A DNA stretch of 64,000 bases from an uncultured Rhodobacterales bacterium. GTDB taxonomy: Bacteria > Pseudomonadota > Alphaproteobacteria > Rhodobacterales > Rhodobacteraceae. The notes under the pieces were generated by a model that was not told where the DNA came from, searched no databases, and was given only the letters and a program-made list of their open reading frames with translations. Below are positions 1 through 8,383 of this stretch, in pieces. Where the stretch lies: contig CAIMWI010000075.1 of assembly GCA_903845215.1 (NCBI GenBank), forward strand, positions 1 to 64,000, written 5' to 3'. The number at the start of each line of letters is the position of its first letter. The stretch's first letter is position 1. The position numbers were made by a program, and so were the translations under genes.

Positions 1-455
1 GATCTAAGAAGAATCTAGTCCTGTATTGATTAGCGATTGGCTACTGCTTCTTAAGCCTTAGATTTTGGTTCAACTTTCGTCAAAATCTTAAAATCGCAGA
101 AGTTTGACCGTTTCTTGCCAAAGACACAATCACTGGAAAAAAGAGGGCTACTGTTGTTTAACAAGCCATCATTACAGATGTTTTTTGGAAATGAACTGGC
201 CCCTTGCCAATCGGCTTTTTCATGGCAGGTCCATGAAGATTTTTTTCAATGTCAGACAAAAAGGATCGGCATCGGATAGTCGGTAAAGCGGCCTAAAACG
301 CAGGTGACGAATCTCCATAAATCTGAATCATTATTGATTTAGAAATCATCCGTGTTTTTTCTAACGAAAGGGCCGCCAAGTTATCACTTTCGTCAGGCAC
401 GTCACCCAGCAAAAAATCTATATAAAAGAATACGACCTTATCGAAGGTAATACCC
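1..455. other. AT-rich gap left of the integrase; no assured gene
   Basis: This stretch is visibly richer in A and T than the rest of the window. I see no RNA gene, hairpin terminator or convincing long reading frame. One short minus-strand frame (457 down to 293) is listed separately. The composition fits acquired DNA that continues beyond the left edge of the window, which is inference. Confidence 0.5.
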
Positions 456-457
456 AT
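293..457 (-). CDS. possible 54-residue protein divergent from the integrase
   Basis: An ATG at 457 opens a 54-codon frame whose start overlaps the integrase start codon on the other strand. A GGGAAG sequence lies about 7 bases upstream. The peptide has a hydrophobic N-terminal third (VVFFYIDFLLG) and a mixed acidic/basic remainder. I recognise no family. Small genes divergent from integrases are often excisionases or regulators, but nothing in this peptide shows that, and it may be chance. Confidence 0.2.
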   Translation of the reverse strand: MGITFDKVVFFYIDFLLGDVPDESDNLAALSLEKTRMISKSIMIQIYGDSSPAF

Positions 458-1409
458 GCGCATGCTTCCCAAATGGCGGATCTTCTCAGAACCTGATCCA
501 GTCCCAGCCGAAAAAGCCCATCCGGGTGATATTCTTCTGGCCGAATTCTTCGACAAACACTTCTACCCCCATGCCGAAGCCACGCGCCGGCGGCCACGTA
601 TTGTGAAATATGTGTTTGATCGCCACATGCGCAGCGGTTTGGGTCAGATCAAGCTAGGAGACCTTTCCAGCTTTGCGCTGGATGAGTGGATCCGCGGCCA
701 GATCAACCAGCGCTACAAGCCTGGCACGATCAACAAGCACATCTTCTTGGTCAACCGCATGCTGAACGTGGCGCTGAACTGGGGGTTGATCGAAAAAAAT
801 ATCTTCCAGACCTGTCTGATCAAACGGCTGCCCTTGGGCGACTACAAGCAGCATTTTCTCAGCGCAACGGAACTGCGCACGCTCTTGAACGCCTGCACAC
901 GCGACCAACATCCCTATCTGGAACTGTTTGCCAAGCTGTTGATCCTGACGGGCGCGCGCAGCAGCGAGGCGCGTTTGTCGATTTGGTCACATTATGACAT
1001 CGAAGCCCGGATTTGGACGGTGCCGATCAGCAAAAATGGCCGCAGCCGCCGCATTGTTCTTAGCACCGCCGCCATGGCATTGCTGGATGAAATCCGCGCC
1101 AAGACGGAAAGCCTGTCGCTGCCAACCGGTCGCCAAGACCATCTGTTCATCAACCCGCGTCTAAAGCAGCCCTACGACAGCTTTCACGCCGCTTGGGACC
1201 GCGCCCGCTGTAGCGTGGCCATGCCGCAGGTGCGCATCCATGATCTGCACCACACCTATGCCAGCCTGCTGATCAACAACGGCGCGAGTATTTACGAGGT
1301 GCAAACGCTTTTGGGCCATCACAACGTGTCGATGACCCAGCGTTATGCCCATCTGGCGCCCAACACCTTGCAAACGCGGGTCGAAATGGTGGCGGGCCTT
1401 TTGGTTTAG
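456..1409 (+). CDS. tyrosine recombinase / phage-type integrase, one catalytic residue replaced
   Basis: A 317-residue protein of the tyrosine recombinase family, which cuts and rejoins DNA at att sites. GAAGG 8 bases before the ATG supports this start. An N-terminal SAM-like DNA-binding part (about residues 30-120) precedes the catalytic domain. Visible catalytic positions are R168 in [11 protein letters not shown]193, H262, H288 and nucleophile Y297 in the box [16 protein letters not shown]. The family box HxxR reads HDLHH here, so the second arginine is histidine at 265. The protein is full length. Its 3' end overlaps phhB tail to tail by 4 bases. It probably came with an island to the left. 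It may be inactive or altered in activity; that is inference from the missing residue. Confidence 0.9.
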   Translation: MRMLPKWRIFSEPDPVPAEKAHPGDILLAEFFDKHFYPHAEATRRRPRIVKYVFDRHMRSGLGQIKLGDLSSFALDEWIRGQINQRYKPGTINKHIFLVNRMLNVALNWGLIEKNIFQTCLIKRLPLGDYKQHFLSATELRTLLNACTRDQHPYLELFAKLLILTGARSSEARLSIWSHYDIEARIWTVPISKNGRSRRIVLSTAAMALLDEIRAKTESLSLPTGRQDHLFINPRLKQPYDSFHAAWDRARCSVAMPQVRIHDLHHTYASLLINNGASIYEVQTLLGHHNVSMTQRYAHLAPNTLQTRVEMVAGLLV

Positions 1410-1774
1410 GGGGCTTTGGCCGCATGTGCTTGGCACAGGCAGGTAATGGGTTGGGAATGGTCGCGTTGAACAATTGCTTCAGGTGCGAGCCTGTCTAGGC
1501 GGGTGGCAAGATCAAGGTCAAGGCTGGAAAGGCCGCGGCAATCATGGGTGGTCAGCGTCACGTCGACCACGTTGTAAACATTGGACCATTCAGGATGGTG
1601 GTTCAACTTTTCGGCGATCAATGCGGCGCGTGACATAAAGCCCCACGCCTCGATAAAGCTTTTGAACTTCCACACTTTTCGGATGGCATCGCGGTCAGGC
1701 ACCGCCCCCCAGCCCGTCTCGCCCAAAGCTGGCAGGCAAGCCGTGCGTTCGGCTTGGGTTAGAAGGTTTGCCAT
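1406..1774 (-). CDS. phhB: 4a-hydroxytetrahydrobiopterin dehydratase (pterin carbinolamine dehydratase)
   Basis: This enzyme dehydrates 4a-hydroxytetrahydrobiopterin so that the cofactor of phenylalanine hydroxylase can be regenerated. The family core is clear: [20 protein letters not shown] near residue 54, then [17 protein letters not shown], with the conserved histidines of the active site. AAGGG lies 8 bases before the ATG. The gene follows the acyltransferase-like gene by 18 bases and is probably cotranscribed with it. At 122 residues it is about 20 longer than usual. The extra C-terminal tail, containing a CLCQ segment, ends inside the integrase stop, so the tail may have been altered when the neighbouring segment arrived. 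Confidence 0.9.
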   Translation of the reverse strand: MANLLTQAERTACLPALGETGWGAVPDRDAIRKVWKFKSFIEAWGFMSRAALIAEKLNHHPEWSNVYNVVDVTLTTHDCRGLSSLDLDLATRLDRLAPEAIVQRDHSQPITCLCQAHAAKAP

Positions 1775-1792
1775 GGTTTCGCCCTTTCAGAG

Positions 1793-2953
1793 TTAATCTT
1801 TTTCGTCCTGTTCAATCTTGCGGAAGGGGCCATAGGCCGTCAGCACCTCGATCTCTTCGTCCACCGCGCGGCGTTCTTGGTCAAGATAGCGCGAAACGGC
1901 TTTGGCAAAGGCCAGATCAGCCAGAAAGTGCAGCGAATGCACCGGGGTGGGCAGGTAGCCACGCGCCAATTTGTGTTCGCCCTGCGCCCCCGCCTCGACC
2001 CGTTGCAATACGTGAGAGATGGCCCAGTCTATAGCCTGATAATAGCACAGTTCGAAATGCAGGCACGAATAGGTTTCGGTGCAGCCCCAGTAGCGGCCAA
2101 ACAGCGTTTCGCGCCCTATAAAGTTCATGGCCCCCGCGACAGCCCTTTCCCCATCGAAAGCCAAGCAAAGCAAAACATCGCCACGCATCGTGTCATGCAA
2201 TTCATCGAAAAAGGCGCGTGTCAGATAGGGCGTACCCCATTTGCGGCTGCCGGTATCTTGGTAAAACGCCCACATCGCGTCCCAATGCTGGGGCAGGATG
2301 TCATCCCCCGTCAGCATACGGATCGTCAGGCCGTGGCCCTGCGCCGTTTCACGCTCTTTACGGATCATCTTGCGCTTGCGTGACGAAAGGTCGCCCAGAA
2401 AGGCATCAAAACTGGTGTAGTCTTTGTTTTCCCAGTGAAATTGTTGGGTGATGCGGTGTAATGTGCCTTGATGGCCTGCCAGCGCCGCCGCCTCTTGCGC
2501 GGTGCAAAAGGTGATGTGCAGCGACGACAGGCCGTTGTCTTTGGCCAACCCAATCGCCGCGTCCAAAAGCAGTGGGGCCAAAGCGGCATCGCCCAGAAAG
2601 CGCCGGCCCGTGGCAGGGGTAAAGGGCACTGCCGATTGCAGTTTGGGGTAATAGGTGCCGCCCGCGTTTTCAAAGGCCTGCGCCCAGCCATGGTCAAAGA
2701 TGTATTCGCCTTGGCTGTTAGATTTCACATAAAGCGGCATCGCTGCTGCCAGAATGCCATCTTGTGTCAAAACCAGTGGCCGCGTCTGCCACCCGGTGCC
2801 CTTTCCCGTCGAGCGCGACTTGTCCAGCGCCAGAAGAAAGCGGTGCGTGGTGAAAGGGTCGACCGGAACGCCGCACTCAGGGTTGGCCAAGCGGTCCCAA
2901 TCGGCAGCTTGGATCTCGGCCATCCCGTTCAGCAAAGCTATGTCATAGGTCAT
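1793..2953 (-). CDS. GNAT/FemAB-like acyltransferase of the DUF482 (peptidogalycan biosynthesis) family
   Basis: A 386-residue soluble protein matching, by overall pattern, the DUF482 family annotated as peptidogalycan biosynthesis or GNAT acyltransferase. Recognisable stretches are DPFTTHRFLLALDKS near the N-terminus, FLGDLSSRKRKMIRKERE in the middle, and AGAMNFIGRETLFGRYWGC with HFELCYYQAIDWAI later. The substrate is unknown. I chose the ATG at 2953 (GGAG 6 bases upstream). A longer frame from a TTG at 3001 would overlap the upstream stop by 4 bases and cannot be excluded. It lies between a glycerophosphodiesterase and phhB in a close minus-strand run. Confidence 0.8.
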   Translation of the reverse strand: MTYDIALLNGMAEIQAADWDRLANPECGVPVDPFTTHRFLLALDKSRSTGKGTGWQTRPLVLTQDGILAAAMPLYVKSNSQGEYIFDHGWAQAFENAGGTYYPKLQSAVPFTPATGRRFLGDAALAPLLLDAAIGLAKDNGLSSLHITFCTAQEAAALAGHQGTLHRITQQFHWENKDYTSFDAFLGDLSSRKRKMIRKERETAQGHGLTIRMLTGDDILPQHWDAMWAFYQDTGSRKWGTPYLTRAFFDELHDTMRGDVLLCLAFDGERAVAGAMNFIGRETLFGRYWGCTETYSCLHFELCYYQAIDWAISHVLQRVEAGAQGEHKLARGYLPTPVHSLHFLADLAFAKAVSRYLDQERRAVDEEIEVLTAYGPFRKIEQDEKD

Positions 2954-2997
2954 CCGCATCTCCATCACGGGGTATGATGGCGTGGTGCGGGGGGGCG

Positions 2998-3765
2998 TCA
3001 AGCGGGGAACGGGGCGGCGTAGTCTTCAAAGGTGATGTTCTGGGCGATTTTGCGCGCTTCGGCCTCGGCTTCAGGCGAACGGATGGTCCAGCACAGGATG
3101 GCAGCGCCTTGCGCCTTAAGCTCGGCCACACGCGGGCGGTGTAGATCGCGCGCCTCGTGGCTGATAAAAGAGCAGAGTGCGCGGTCATAATCAGGGATCT
3201 CGCGCAGTGCGTCGCAAGTGGCGGTGCTTAGCGGGGCCCATTCGGTGTCATAGGCAGCGGTGGTCAACCCGCGTGGGCGGTTCGGGCTAAACCGCGCCAT
3301 ATGGGCGACGGAATGGGGGTTGAATGACATCAGGGCCACTTCGCCGGAATAGCTTTCCAAGGCGGTGGCGGCGGCCTGTTCCAAACGGCCATCGGTTTGC
3401 GTCATCGTCAGGCTTTGGTCCTTTATCTCTACCAAAAGCGGCACGGCACCGCCGATCAGAGACAAGACTTGGGCAAAGGTCGGGATCGTATCATCCGACC
3501 CTGTCAGCTTGATACGGCCCAGTTCGGCGGCGCTGCGGGCGTTAAGAAAACCTTCCTCGCCTGTGAGGCGGCCAAGATCCTCGTCGTGAAAGACCATGGC
3601 CACGCCATCGGCCGACAATTGCAGGTCAATCTCGATCCCATAGCCCGCAGCACGCGCCGCCCGAATGGCCGAGGCAGAGTTTTCAACCCTGCGCCGTGCC
3701 CGGTCATGCAGGGCGCGGTGTGCGATGGGGCTGCGCAGAAACGATAATGGCAAAGGGGGGCGCAC
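2998..3765 (-). CDS. glycerophosphodiester phosphodiesterase family protein
   Basis: A 255-residue protein of the GDPD family (UgpQ-like), which hydrolyses glycerophosphodiesters from lipid turnover to glycerol 3-phosphate and an alcohol. Family hallmarks are visible: HR at residues 16-17 followed by EN at 28-29, GIEIDLQLSADG with acidic metal ligands, and FHDEDLGRLTG with the catalytic histidine. There is no signal peptide, so it should be cytoplasmic. The start is GTG, immediately after the RidA stop, with GAGGTGAG upstream. It sits in a tight run with RidA and the acyltransferase-like gene. Confidence 0.9.
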   Translation of the reverse strand: MRPPLPLSFLRSPIAHRALHDRARRRVENSASAIRAARAAGYGIEIDLQLSADGVAMVFHDEDLGRLTGEEGFLNARSAAELGRIKLTGSDDTIPTFAQVLSLIGGAVPLLVEIKDQSLTMTQTDGRLEQAAATALESYSGEVALMSFNPHSVAHMARFSPNRPRGLTTAAYDTEWAPLSTATCDALREIPDYDRALCSFISHEARDLHRPRVAELKAQGAAILCWTIRSPEAEAEARKIAQNITFEDYAAPFPA

Positions 3766-4230
3766 TCATCTCACCTCGAATATGGCTTCGATTTCAACGG
3801 CCACACCCAAAGGCAAGGCCACGGCCGATACGGCAGAACGGGCATGACGCCCGATCTCTCCTAGGGCGGCAACCAGAAAATCTGAGGCGCCGTTGATCAC
3901 CTTGGGTTGATCGACAAAGTCAGGGGTAGAGTTCACAAAGCCCACCAGTTTCACCGCGCGCACAACGCGGCCCAAATCGCCATCACAGGCGGCTTTTAAC
4001 TGCGCCAATAGGGCAATGGCGCAGGTTTTCGCCGCTTGCGCACCCTGCGTCACATCCATCGTCTCGCCCAGTTTACCGATGATCAAACCGCCCAAAGCGT
4101 CACGGCTGATCTGGCCAGAGATATAGACTTGATTGCCCACGTGCACGAAGGGCACATAATTTGCCGCAGGGGCTGGGGCATCAGGCAGGGTAACACCAAG
4201 AGCCGCTAGGCGGGTTTCGATTGTGGGCAT
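3766..4230 (-). CDS. RidA (YjgF/YER057c/UK114) family protein
   Basis: Members of this family hydrolyse reactive enamine/imine intermediates, made for example by PLP enzymes, to keto acids and ammonia. The 154-residue protein contains the pattern VHVGNQVYISGQISRD, the helix GAQAAKTCAIALLAQLKAA and the C-terminal strand VALPLGVAVEIEAIFEV. The arginine of HARSAVS sits where the family keeps its carboxylate-binding arginine. AGAGGAATC before the ATG is a good ribosome site. It is the first gene of a compact run with the GDPD gene. The subgroup is the longer YoaB-like form; the substrate is unknown. Confidence 0.88.
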   Translation of the reverse strand: MPTIETRLAALGVTLPDAPAPAANYVPFVHVGNQVYISGQISRDALGGLIIGKLGETMDVTQGAQAAKTCAIALLAQLKAACDGDLGRVVRAVKLVGFVNSTPDFVDQPKVINGASDFLVAALGEIGRHARSAVSAVALPLGVAVEIEAIFEVR

Positions 4231-4318
4231 GATTCCTCTGAAATTGGTGGGGCGCTGGCCGTTTCAAGCCAGGGTATGCCCTGCGTGTGACAGCGTAAAG
4301 ACGGCCCCGATGTGGCCC

Positions 4319-5731
4319 TTAATCCTCGCGCATCGCCATGCGGAAGTAATCGGTGAAGGGTTTAAGAAGGTAAGCCATAGGTGTGCGGTCGCCCGTACCG
4401 ATATAGGCCTGCACCGGCATGCCCGGCAAAAGCTTGTTATCCTTCAGCTTGTTCATTTCGCCAGCCTCTAAGGTGATCTCGGCACGATAAAAACTTTGAT
4501 GGGTGGCTTGATCGGTCATAGCATCGGCGGAAATCGTGGTCAGAGTGCCGATCAGTTCCGGCGTGGTGCGGGCCGAGAATGCTGCGAAGGATACCCGCAC
4601 CTCTTGGCCGACGCGCACTTCGTCAACGTGAATCGGCGGGATTTGGGCGATGATGATCAGCGGGCGGTCTTGCGGGATGATATACAAGATCGGGTCGGCC
4701 GGACGGATCACGGAATGCGGCGTCGTCACCGCCAAGCCCAAGACGATGCCAGAAACGGGCGCGCGAATTTCTAGCCGATCAACTTGCTCTGTCAAAGCAC
4801 GGCGCCGTTCAGCCAGTTCCAATGTTTTGTCACCCATATCGCGCAACTGGGTGTTGGCATCTTCACGGCGCGCCGATTTGATCTGCAGGATCTGCAACTT
4901 CGTTTCGGTGGCCTTGCCTTCAGATTGGGCGAGGTTGGATTGCAACTCGCCCAGATTGCCGTCAAGCCGCGCCACTTCACGCTTTAGGTCCATGATCCGG
5001 GCCGATTGCGCGAGGCCCTTATCCAGCAAAGTTTGCTGATCGGCGATTTCAGGTTGCAGCAGTGCGATCTGATCGCTGACTGCCGCCATCTGCGCCGCAA
5101 TTCCCTGCCCCTGCGAGGCGATTTGGTCAAGCCTTTTGCCCAACTGGTCAATTTGGGCGTTTTGGGTTTCCAAACGGGCGGCGAAAAGGCGTTTTTGCCC
5201 TTCGATCTGTTCCGCGACGTCGGGGCGGGATTTGGCAAGGTCGGTGAGTTCGGCGGGAAAGACCGGTTTGGTCACATCGTCCCGCTCGGCCTCAAGCCTT
5301 GATTTGCGCGCCATCGCATCGAACAATTGCCCTTCAACAATGGCCAAACTGGCCTTGATTTGGGTTCCATCTAGCCGGATCAAAAGGTCGCCGGATTGCA
5401 CCGTCTGTGCCTCTTGCACCGCAATTTCGGCGACGACGCCGCCGTCAAGGTGCTGCACGATTTGGCGGTTCTGTTCCACTTGAATCACGCCAACGGCCAC
5501 AACAGCGCCAGAGATGGTGGTCAGCATCCCCCAACCGCCGAAAAACGCGATCAGCAGGGCGATTGTCAAAACACCAGTCCAGATTGGCCGACGCGCCGAC
5601 CAAGCCGCCGCCTTGGGCGCGGTCGCAGGGGCGGCGGGTTTTGGCAACGCGGTGGATGTAGGCTGATCCTCTGCACTGGCTTCTTGGAGTACGACGGGGT
5701 TGCGGCCGTCATTGAGGGGGGATTGTGTCAT
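4319..5731 (-). CDS. HlyD/PrtE-type type I secretion periplasmic adaptor
   Basis: The membrane-fusion protein of a type I secretion system. It links the inner-membrane ABC exporter to a TolC-like outer-membrane channel. The 470 residues show a Pro/Ala-rich cytoplasmic start, one membrane segment around 50-72, a biotinyl-lipoyl-like strand (LLIRLDGTQI), a long coiled-coil hairpin (about 130-300), and a C-terminal beta domain ending near GMPVQAYIGTGDRTPMAYLL, typical of the family. Its ATG overlaps the stop of the ABC gene (ATGA), so the two are translated together. No TolC gene or RTX substrate is present in the window. Confidence 0.92.
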   Translation of the reverse strand: MTQSPLNDGRNPVVLQEASAEDQPTSTALPKPAAPATAPKAAAWSARRPIWTGVLTIALLIAFFGGWGMLTTISGAVVAVGVIQVEQNRQIVQHLDGGVVAEIAVQEAQTVQSGDLLIRLDGTQIKASLAIVEGQLFDAMARKSRLEAERDDVTKPVFPAELTDLAKSRPDVAEQIEGQKRLFAARLETQNAQIDQLGKRLDQIASQGQGIAAQMAAVSDQIALLQPEIADQQTLLDKGLAQSARIMDLKREVARLDGNLGELQSNLAQSEGKATETKLQILQIKSARREDANTQLRDMGDKTLELAERRRALTEQVDRLEIRAPVSGIVLGLAVTTPHSVIRPADPILYIIPQDRPLIIIAQIPPIHVDEVRVGQEVRVSFAAFSARTTPELIGTLTTISADAMTDQATHQSFYRAEITLEAGEMNKLKDNKLLPGMPVQAYIGTGDRTPMAYLLKPFTDYFRMAMRED

Positions 5732-7464
5732 GCCACACCTCCGGCCGTTGGTGATTTTGCAATTTCGGCGTGGTTCTTGACCATTTCCTTTAAGACAGCA
5801 TCACGCGGGCCAAAGGCCCTGCGCGCACCATCTTCCAAGACCAGCAACATTTCGCATTCTTGAATGGCAGCGGGCCTATGCGCCATGATCAACACGGCGC
5901 AACCCGATTCTTTCATCTGGCGGATCGCTTGGTTAAGCGCCACCGATCCGCCATTGTCGAGGTTCGAGTTCGGCTCATCCAGCACCAACAGCACGGGGTT
6001 GCCATAAAGCGCCCGCGCAAGCCCGATGCGTTGAATTTGTCCGCCGGAAAGCCTGCCACCCAGCGCTTGGACGCGGGTGTCATAGCCTTCGGGCAGTTTC
6101 GTGATCATCTCGTGCGCTGCTGCTTTGCGCGCGGCCTCGACCACGCCAGCACCGTCGGGGTTTTGTTGCAAGCGCGCGATGTTTTCGGCGATGGTGCCGT
6201 CAAACAGGGTGATACGCTGGGGCAAGTAGCCGATATAGCTGCCCAACTGGTCAGGATCGTATTGGTCCAGCGCCGCACCATCCAGCCTTACTTTGCCGCT
6301 AGCGGGTTTCCACGCCCCAATCAGCGCACGCGCCAGACTGGATTTTCCCGCACCTGACGGCCCAATCACCCCCATGGCCTGCCCCGGTTCCAACTGAAAG
6401 TTGATCATCCGCAAGACGGCTTGGCTTTCGCCCGGGGGCACGACGGTTAGGTTTTGCGCCTCAAGCAGGGCGCGGGGCCGGGGCAGATCGGTGTGGGGTG
6501 GTTCGGGCTGCACGCGGGTGAGCAGTTCTGAAAGACGGGTCCGCCCCTCTTGCGCACGGGTGACAAGGGCCCATTGACCCACCACCACTTCAATCGGCTG
6601 CAAGGCACGCCCCAGCAAGATTGACGCCGTAATCATGGCACCAGAGCTTAGTTCGCCCCTCAATACCAAATAGGCGCCTGCCCCCAACATGCCCGATTGT
6701 AAAAATTGGCGGAAGATTTTTGAAATTGTTCCAAATACCCCACCAATGTCTGACGCCACGATGCTGTGTTCCAGCCCCAAGCGGCGCGCCTGTTGCCAGC
6801 GGTCAAAGGCGGCATTGGTCATGCCCAGGGCGTGCACCACCTCGGCCTCTTGTTTGATACCGTCGGAAAGCTGCTCTCCGCGCAGGGTGGAGGCGCTGGC
6901 TTTTTGCAGCGGGGCTTTGGTAAGCACTTGGTTTAAGACCGTAACAACGATCAAGATAAGCCCGCCTGCCACCGACAACCAGCCAAGCAGTTGGTCGAAC
7001 ACAAAGATCGCGGCCAAGAACATCGGGGCCCAAGGAATATCGAACAACGCAATGAGGACGGGCGAGGCCCATAACCGCTGCACCGCCTCAAGATCACGTT
7101 GTGCTGCCAAGGCCGCGGGGTCACTGGGCGCGACGGCCATGCGCTTCATGGCGGCGGCAAAGACCCTTCGGTCTAGGCTTTGTTGCATCCGCGCCCCGAT
7201 TCGGGCCATGATCCTGCCACGGGTATAGTCCAGCACGCCCATGGCCAGATAAAGCACGGCCATCAGGCCCGATAAAGCCCAAAGCGTGGGTTCAGAGCGG
7301 CTGCCCAGCACGCGGTCATAGACCTGCAACATGTAAAGTGGGCCGGTCAGCATCAGCAAATTGACGAAGATCGAAAAGAAAAAGGCAGCAAACAAAAGGC
7401 CGCGCATCGCGCGCCGCGCGGCGTCAAGTTCGTCTCGGCCGCGCTTGAATTCGATGGGCGCCAT
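5728..7464 (-). CDS. type I secretion system permease/ATPase (PrtD-like)
   Basis: A 578-residue fused ABC exporter. An N-terminal six-helix membrane domain (about residues 25-310) is followed by an ATPase domain with Walker A GPSGAGKSSLARALIG, signature LSGGQIQRIGLARAL and Walker B VLLVLDEPNSNLD. It lacks the N-terminal peptidase domain of bacteriocin exporters, so it belongs with the PrtD/HasD subgroup that exports unprocessed proteins carrying C-terminal signals. AGGA lies 8 bases before the ATG. It forms a two-gene operon with the adaptor. The cargo is unknown. Confidence 0.92.
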   Translation of the reverse strand: MAPIEFKRGRDELDAARRAMRGLLFAAFFFSIFVNLLMLTGPLYMLQVYDRVLGSRSEPTLWALSGLMAVLYLAMGVLDYTRGRIMARIGARMQQSLDRRVFAAAMKRMAVAPSDPAALAAQRDLEAVQRLWASPVLIALFDIPWAPMFLAAIFVFDQLLGWLSVAGGLILIVVTVLNQVLTKAPLQKASASTLRGEQLSDGIKQEAEVVHALGMTNAAFDRWQQARRLGLEHSIVASDIGGVFGTISKIFRQFLQSGMLGAGAYLVLRGELSSGAMITASILLGRALQPIEVVVGQWALVTRAQEGRTRLSELLTRVQPEPPHTDLPRPRALLEAQNLTVVPPGESQAVLRMINFQLEPGQAMGVIGPSGAGKSSLARALIGAWKPASGKVRLDGAALDQYDPDQLGSYIGYLPQRITLFDGTIAENIARLQQNPDGAGVVEAARKAAAHEMITKLPEGYDTRVQALGGRLSGGQIQRIGLARALYGNPVLLVLDEPNSNLDNGGSVALNQAIRQMKESGCAVLIMAHRPAAIQECEMLLVLEDGARRAFGPRDAVLKEMVKNHAEIAKSPTAGGVA

Positions 7465-7618
7465 AGGTGCAATCCTGACTGCTCTGTTAAGCTTGGCGAT
7501 AAATTACTTGGGTGCTGGACGCAATGCGCTTGCCCGTTGTCTTGTCTCGCCGCAAAGCATAAGGGTTGCACGCAAATAGTAAAAGACTTGCAAATGGATT
7601 TGGAGCGGCGCGGCCCGA

Positions 7619-8383
7619 ATGATCAACATTGTGACAAAGCTTAGCCCGAAACGCCACAAAAGAGCGATTTTGGCGCTCGCGTTGGGCGTGTTGGCCGCTG
7701 GCCTATCGGCTTGCGCGCCCAAGATGGCGGCCCAGGGTATCAATGACCCGTATGAAACGCAAAACCGCGCCACACATGCGTTGAACCTTAAGTTGGACAC
7801 CTATGTTGTGCGCCCTTTGGCAACCAAGGCCAATCGCGTTGTGCCCGACCCTGTGTTTCGCGGTGTCAACAACTTTGCGGACAACCTTAACCTGCCCAGT
7901 ACCGTGGCCAATGATCTTTTGCAGGCCAAACTGCGCCCTGCCCTGAACAACACGCTTCGGCTTGCAGTGAACTCTTCCATTGGCATCGGAGGGCTGCTGG
8001 ATCCTGCCACCAAGATGGGCCTGCCAGCCCAAAAGACAGACTTTGGCGAAACACTCCACATCTGGGGCGTGGGCGAAGGGGCCTATGTCGAACTGCCGCT
8101 CTACGGCCCCTCGACCCAGCGTGATGCGGTGGGGGTGGTGGTCGACGCGGTGTTTGACCCAGCCAAACTGTTCATCCCGAAAGACAAGCGCTGGCTGGGC
8201 ACATTTGCGAAAGTTGCGGCCAAAATTGGCGATCGTGGGCGCTATTCCGAAACAGTCGACTCAGTCCTATATGATAGTGCAGATGGCTATGCACAAGCAC
8301 GGCTGTTGTATCTTGAAAGCCGCCGTCACAGTCTAGGTCAATCCACAGCCGAGTCGGAGTTTGAAGACCCTTATGCGCAATAA
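7619..8383 (+). CDS. mlaA: MlaA/VacJ family outer-membrane lipoprotein
   Basis: MlaA sits in the outer membrane and removes phospholipid from its outer leaflet, passing it to the periplasmic carrier MlaC. The 254-residue protein begins with a lipoprotein signal whose lipobox LSAC puts the modified cysteine at 32. The family pattern follows: NDPYETQNRATHALN, VRGVNNF-like FRGVNNFADNLNLPST, GLLDPATKMGLPAQKTDFGETL and GVGEGAYVELPLYGPST. It overlaps the next gene, an MlaC homologue, which confirms the role. The MlaFEDB transporter is not in the window. The ribosome site is weak (GGAG 13 bases upstream). Confidence 0.93.
   Translation: MINIVTKLSPKRHKRAILALALGVLAAGLSACAPKMAAQGINDPYETQNRATHALNLKLDTYVVRPLATKANRVVPDPVFRGVNNFADNLNLPSTVANDLLQAKLRPALNNTLRLAVNSSIGIGGLLDPATKMGLPAQKTDFGETLHIWGVGEGAYVELPLYGPSTQRDAVGVVVDAVFDPAKLFIPKDKRWLGTFAKVAAKIGDRGRYSETVDSVLYDSADGYAQARLLYLESRRHSLGQSTAESEFEDPYAQ

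Noticed and set aside
104-286. 60-codon plus-strand frame in the left gap
   Set aside because: It starts with TTG, has no ribosome site, and its peptide is rich in Cys, His and Trp in a chance-like way.
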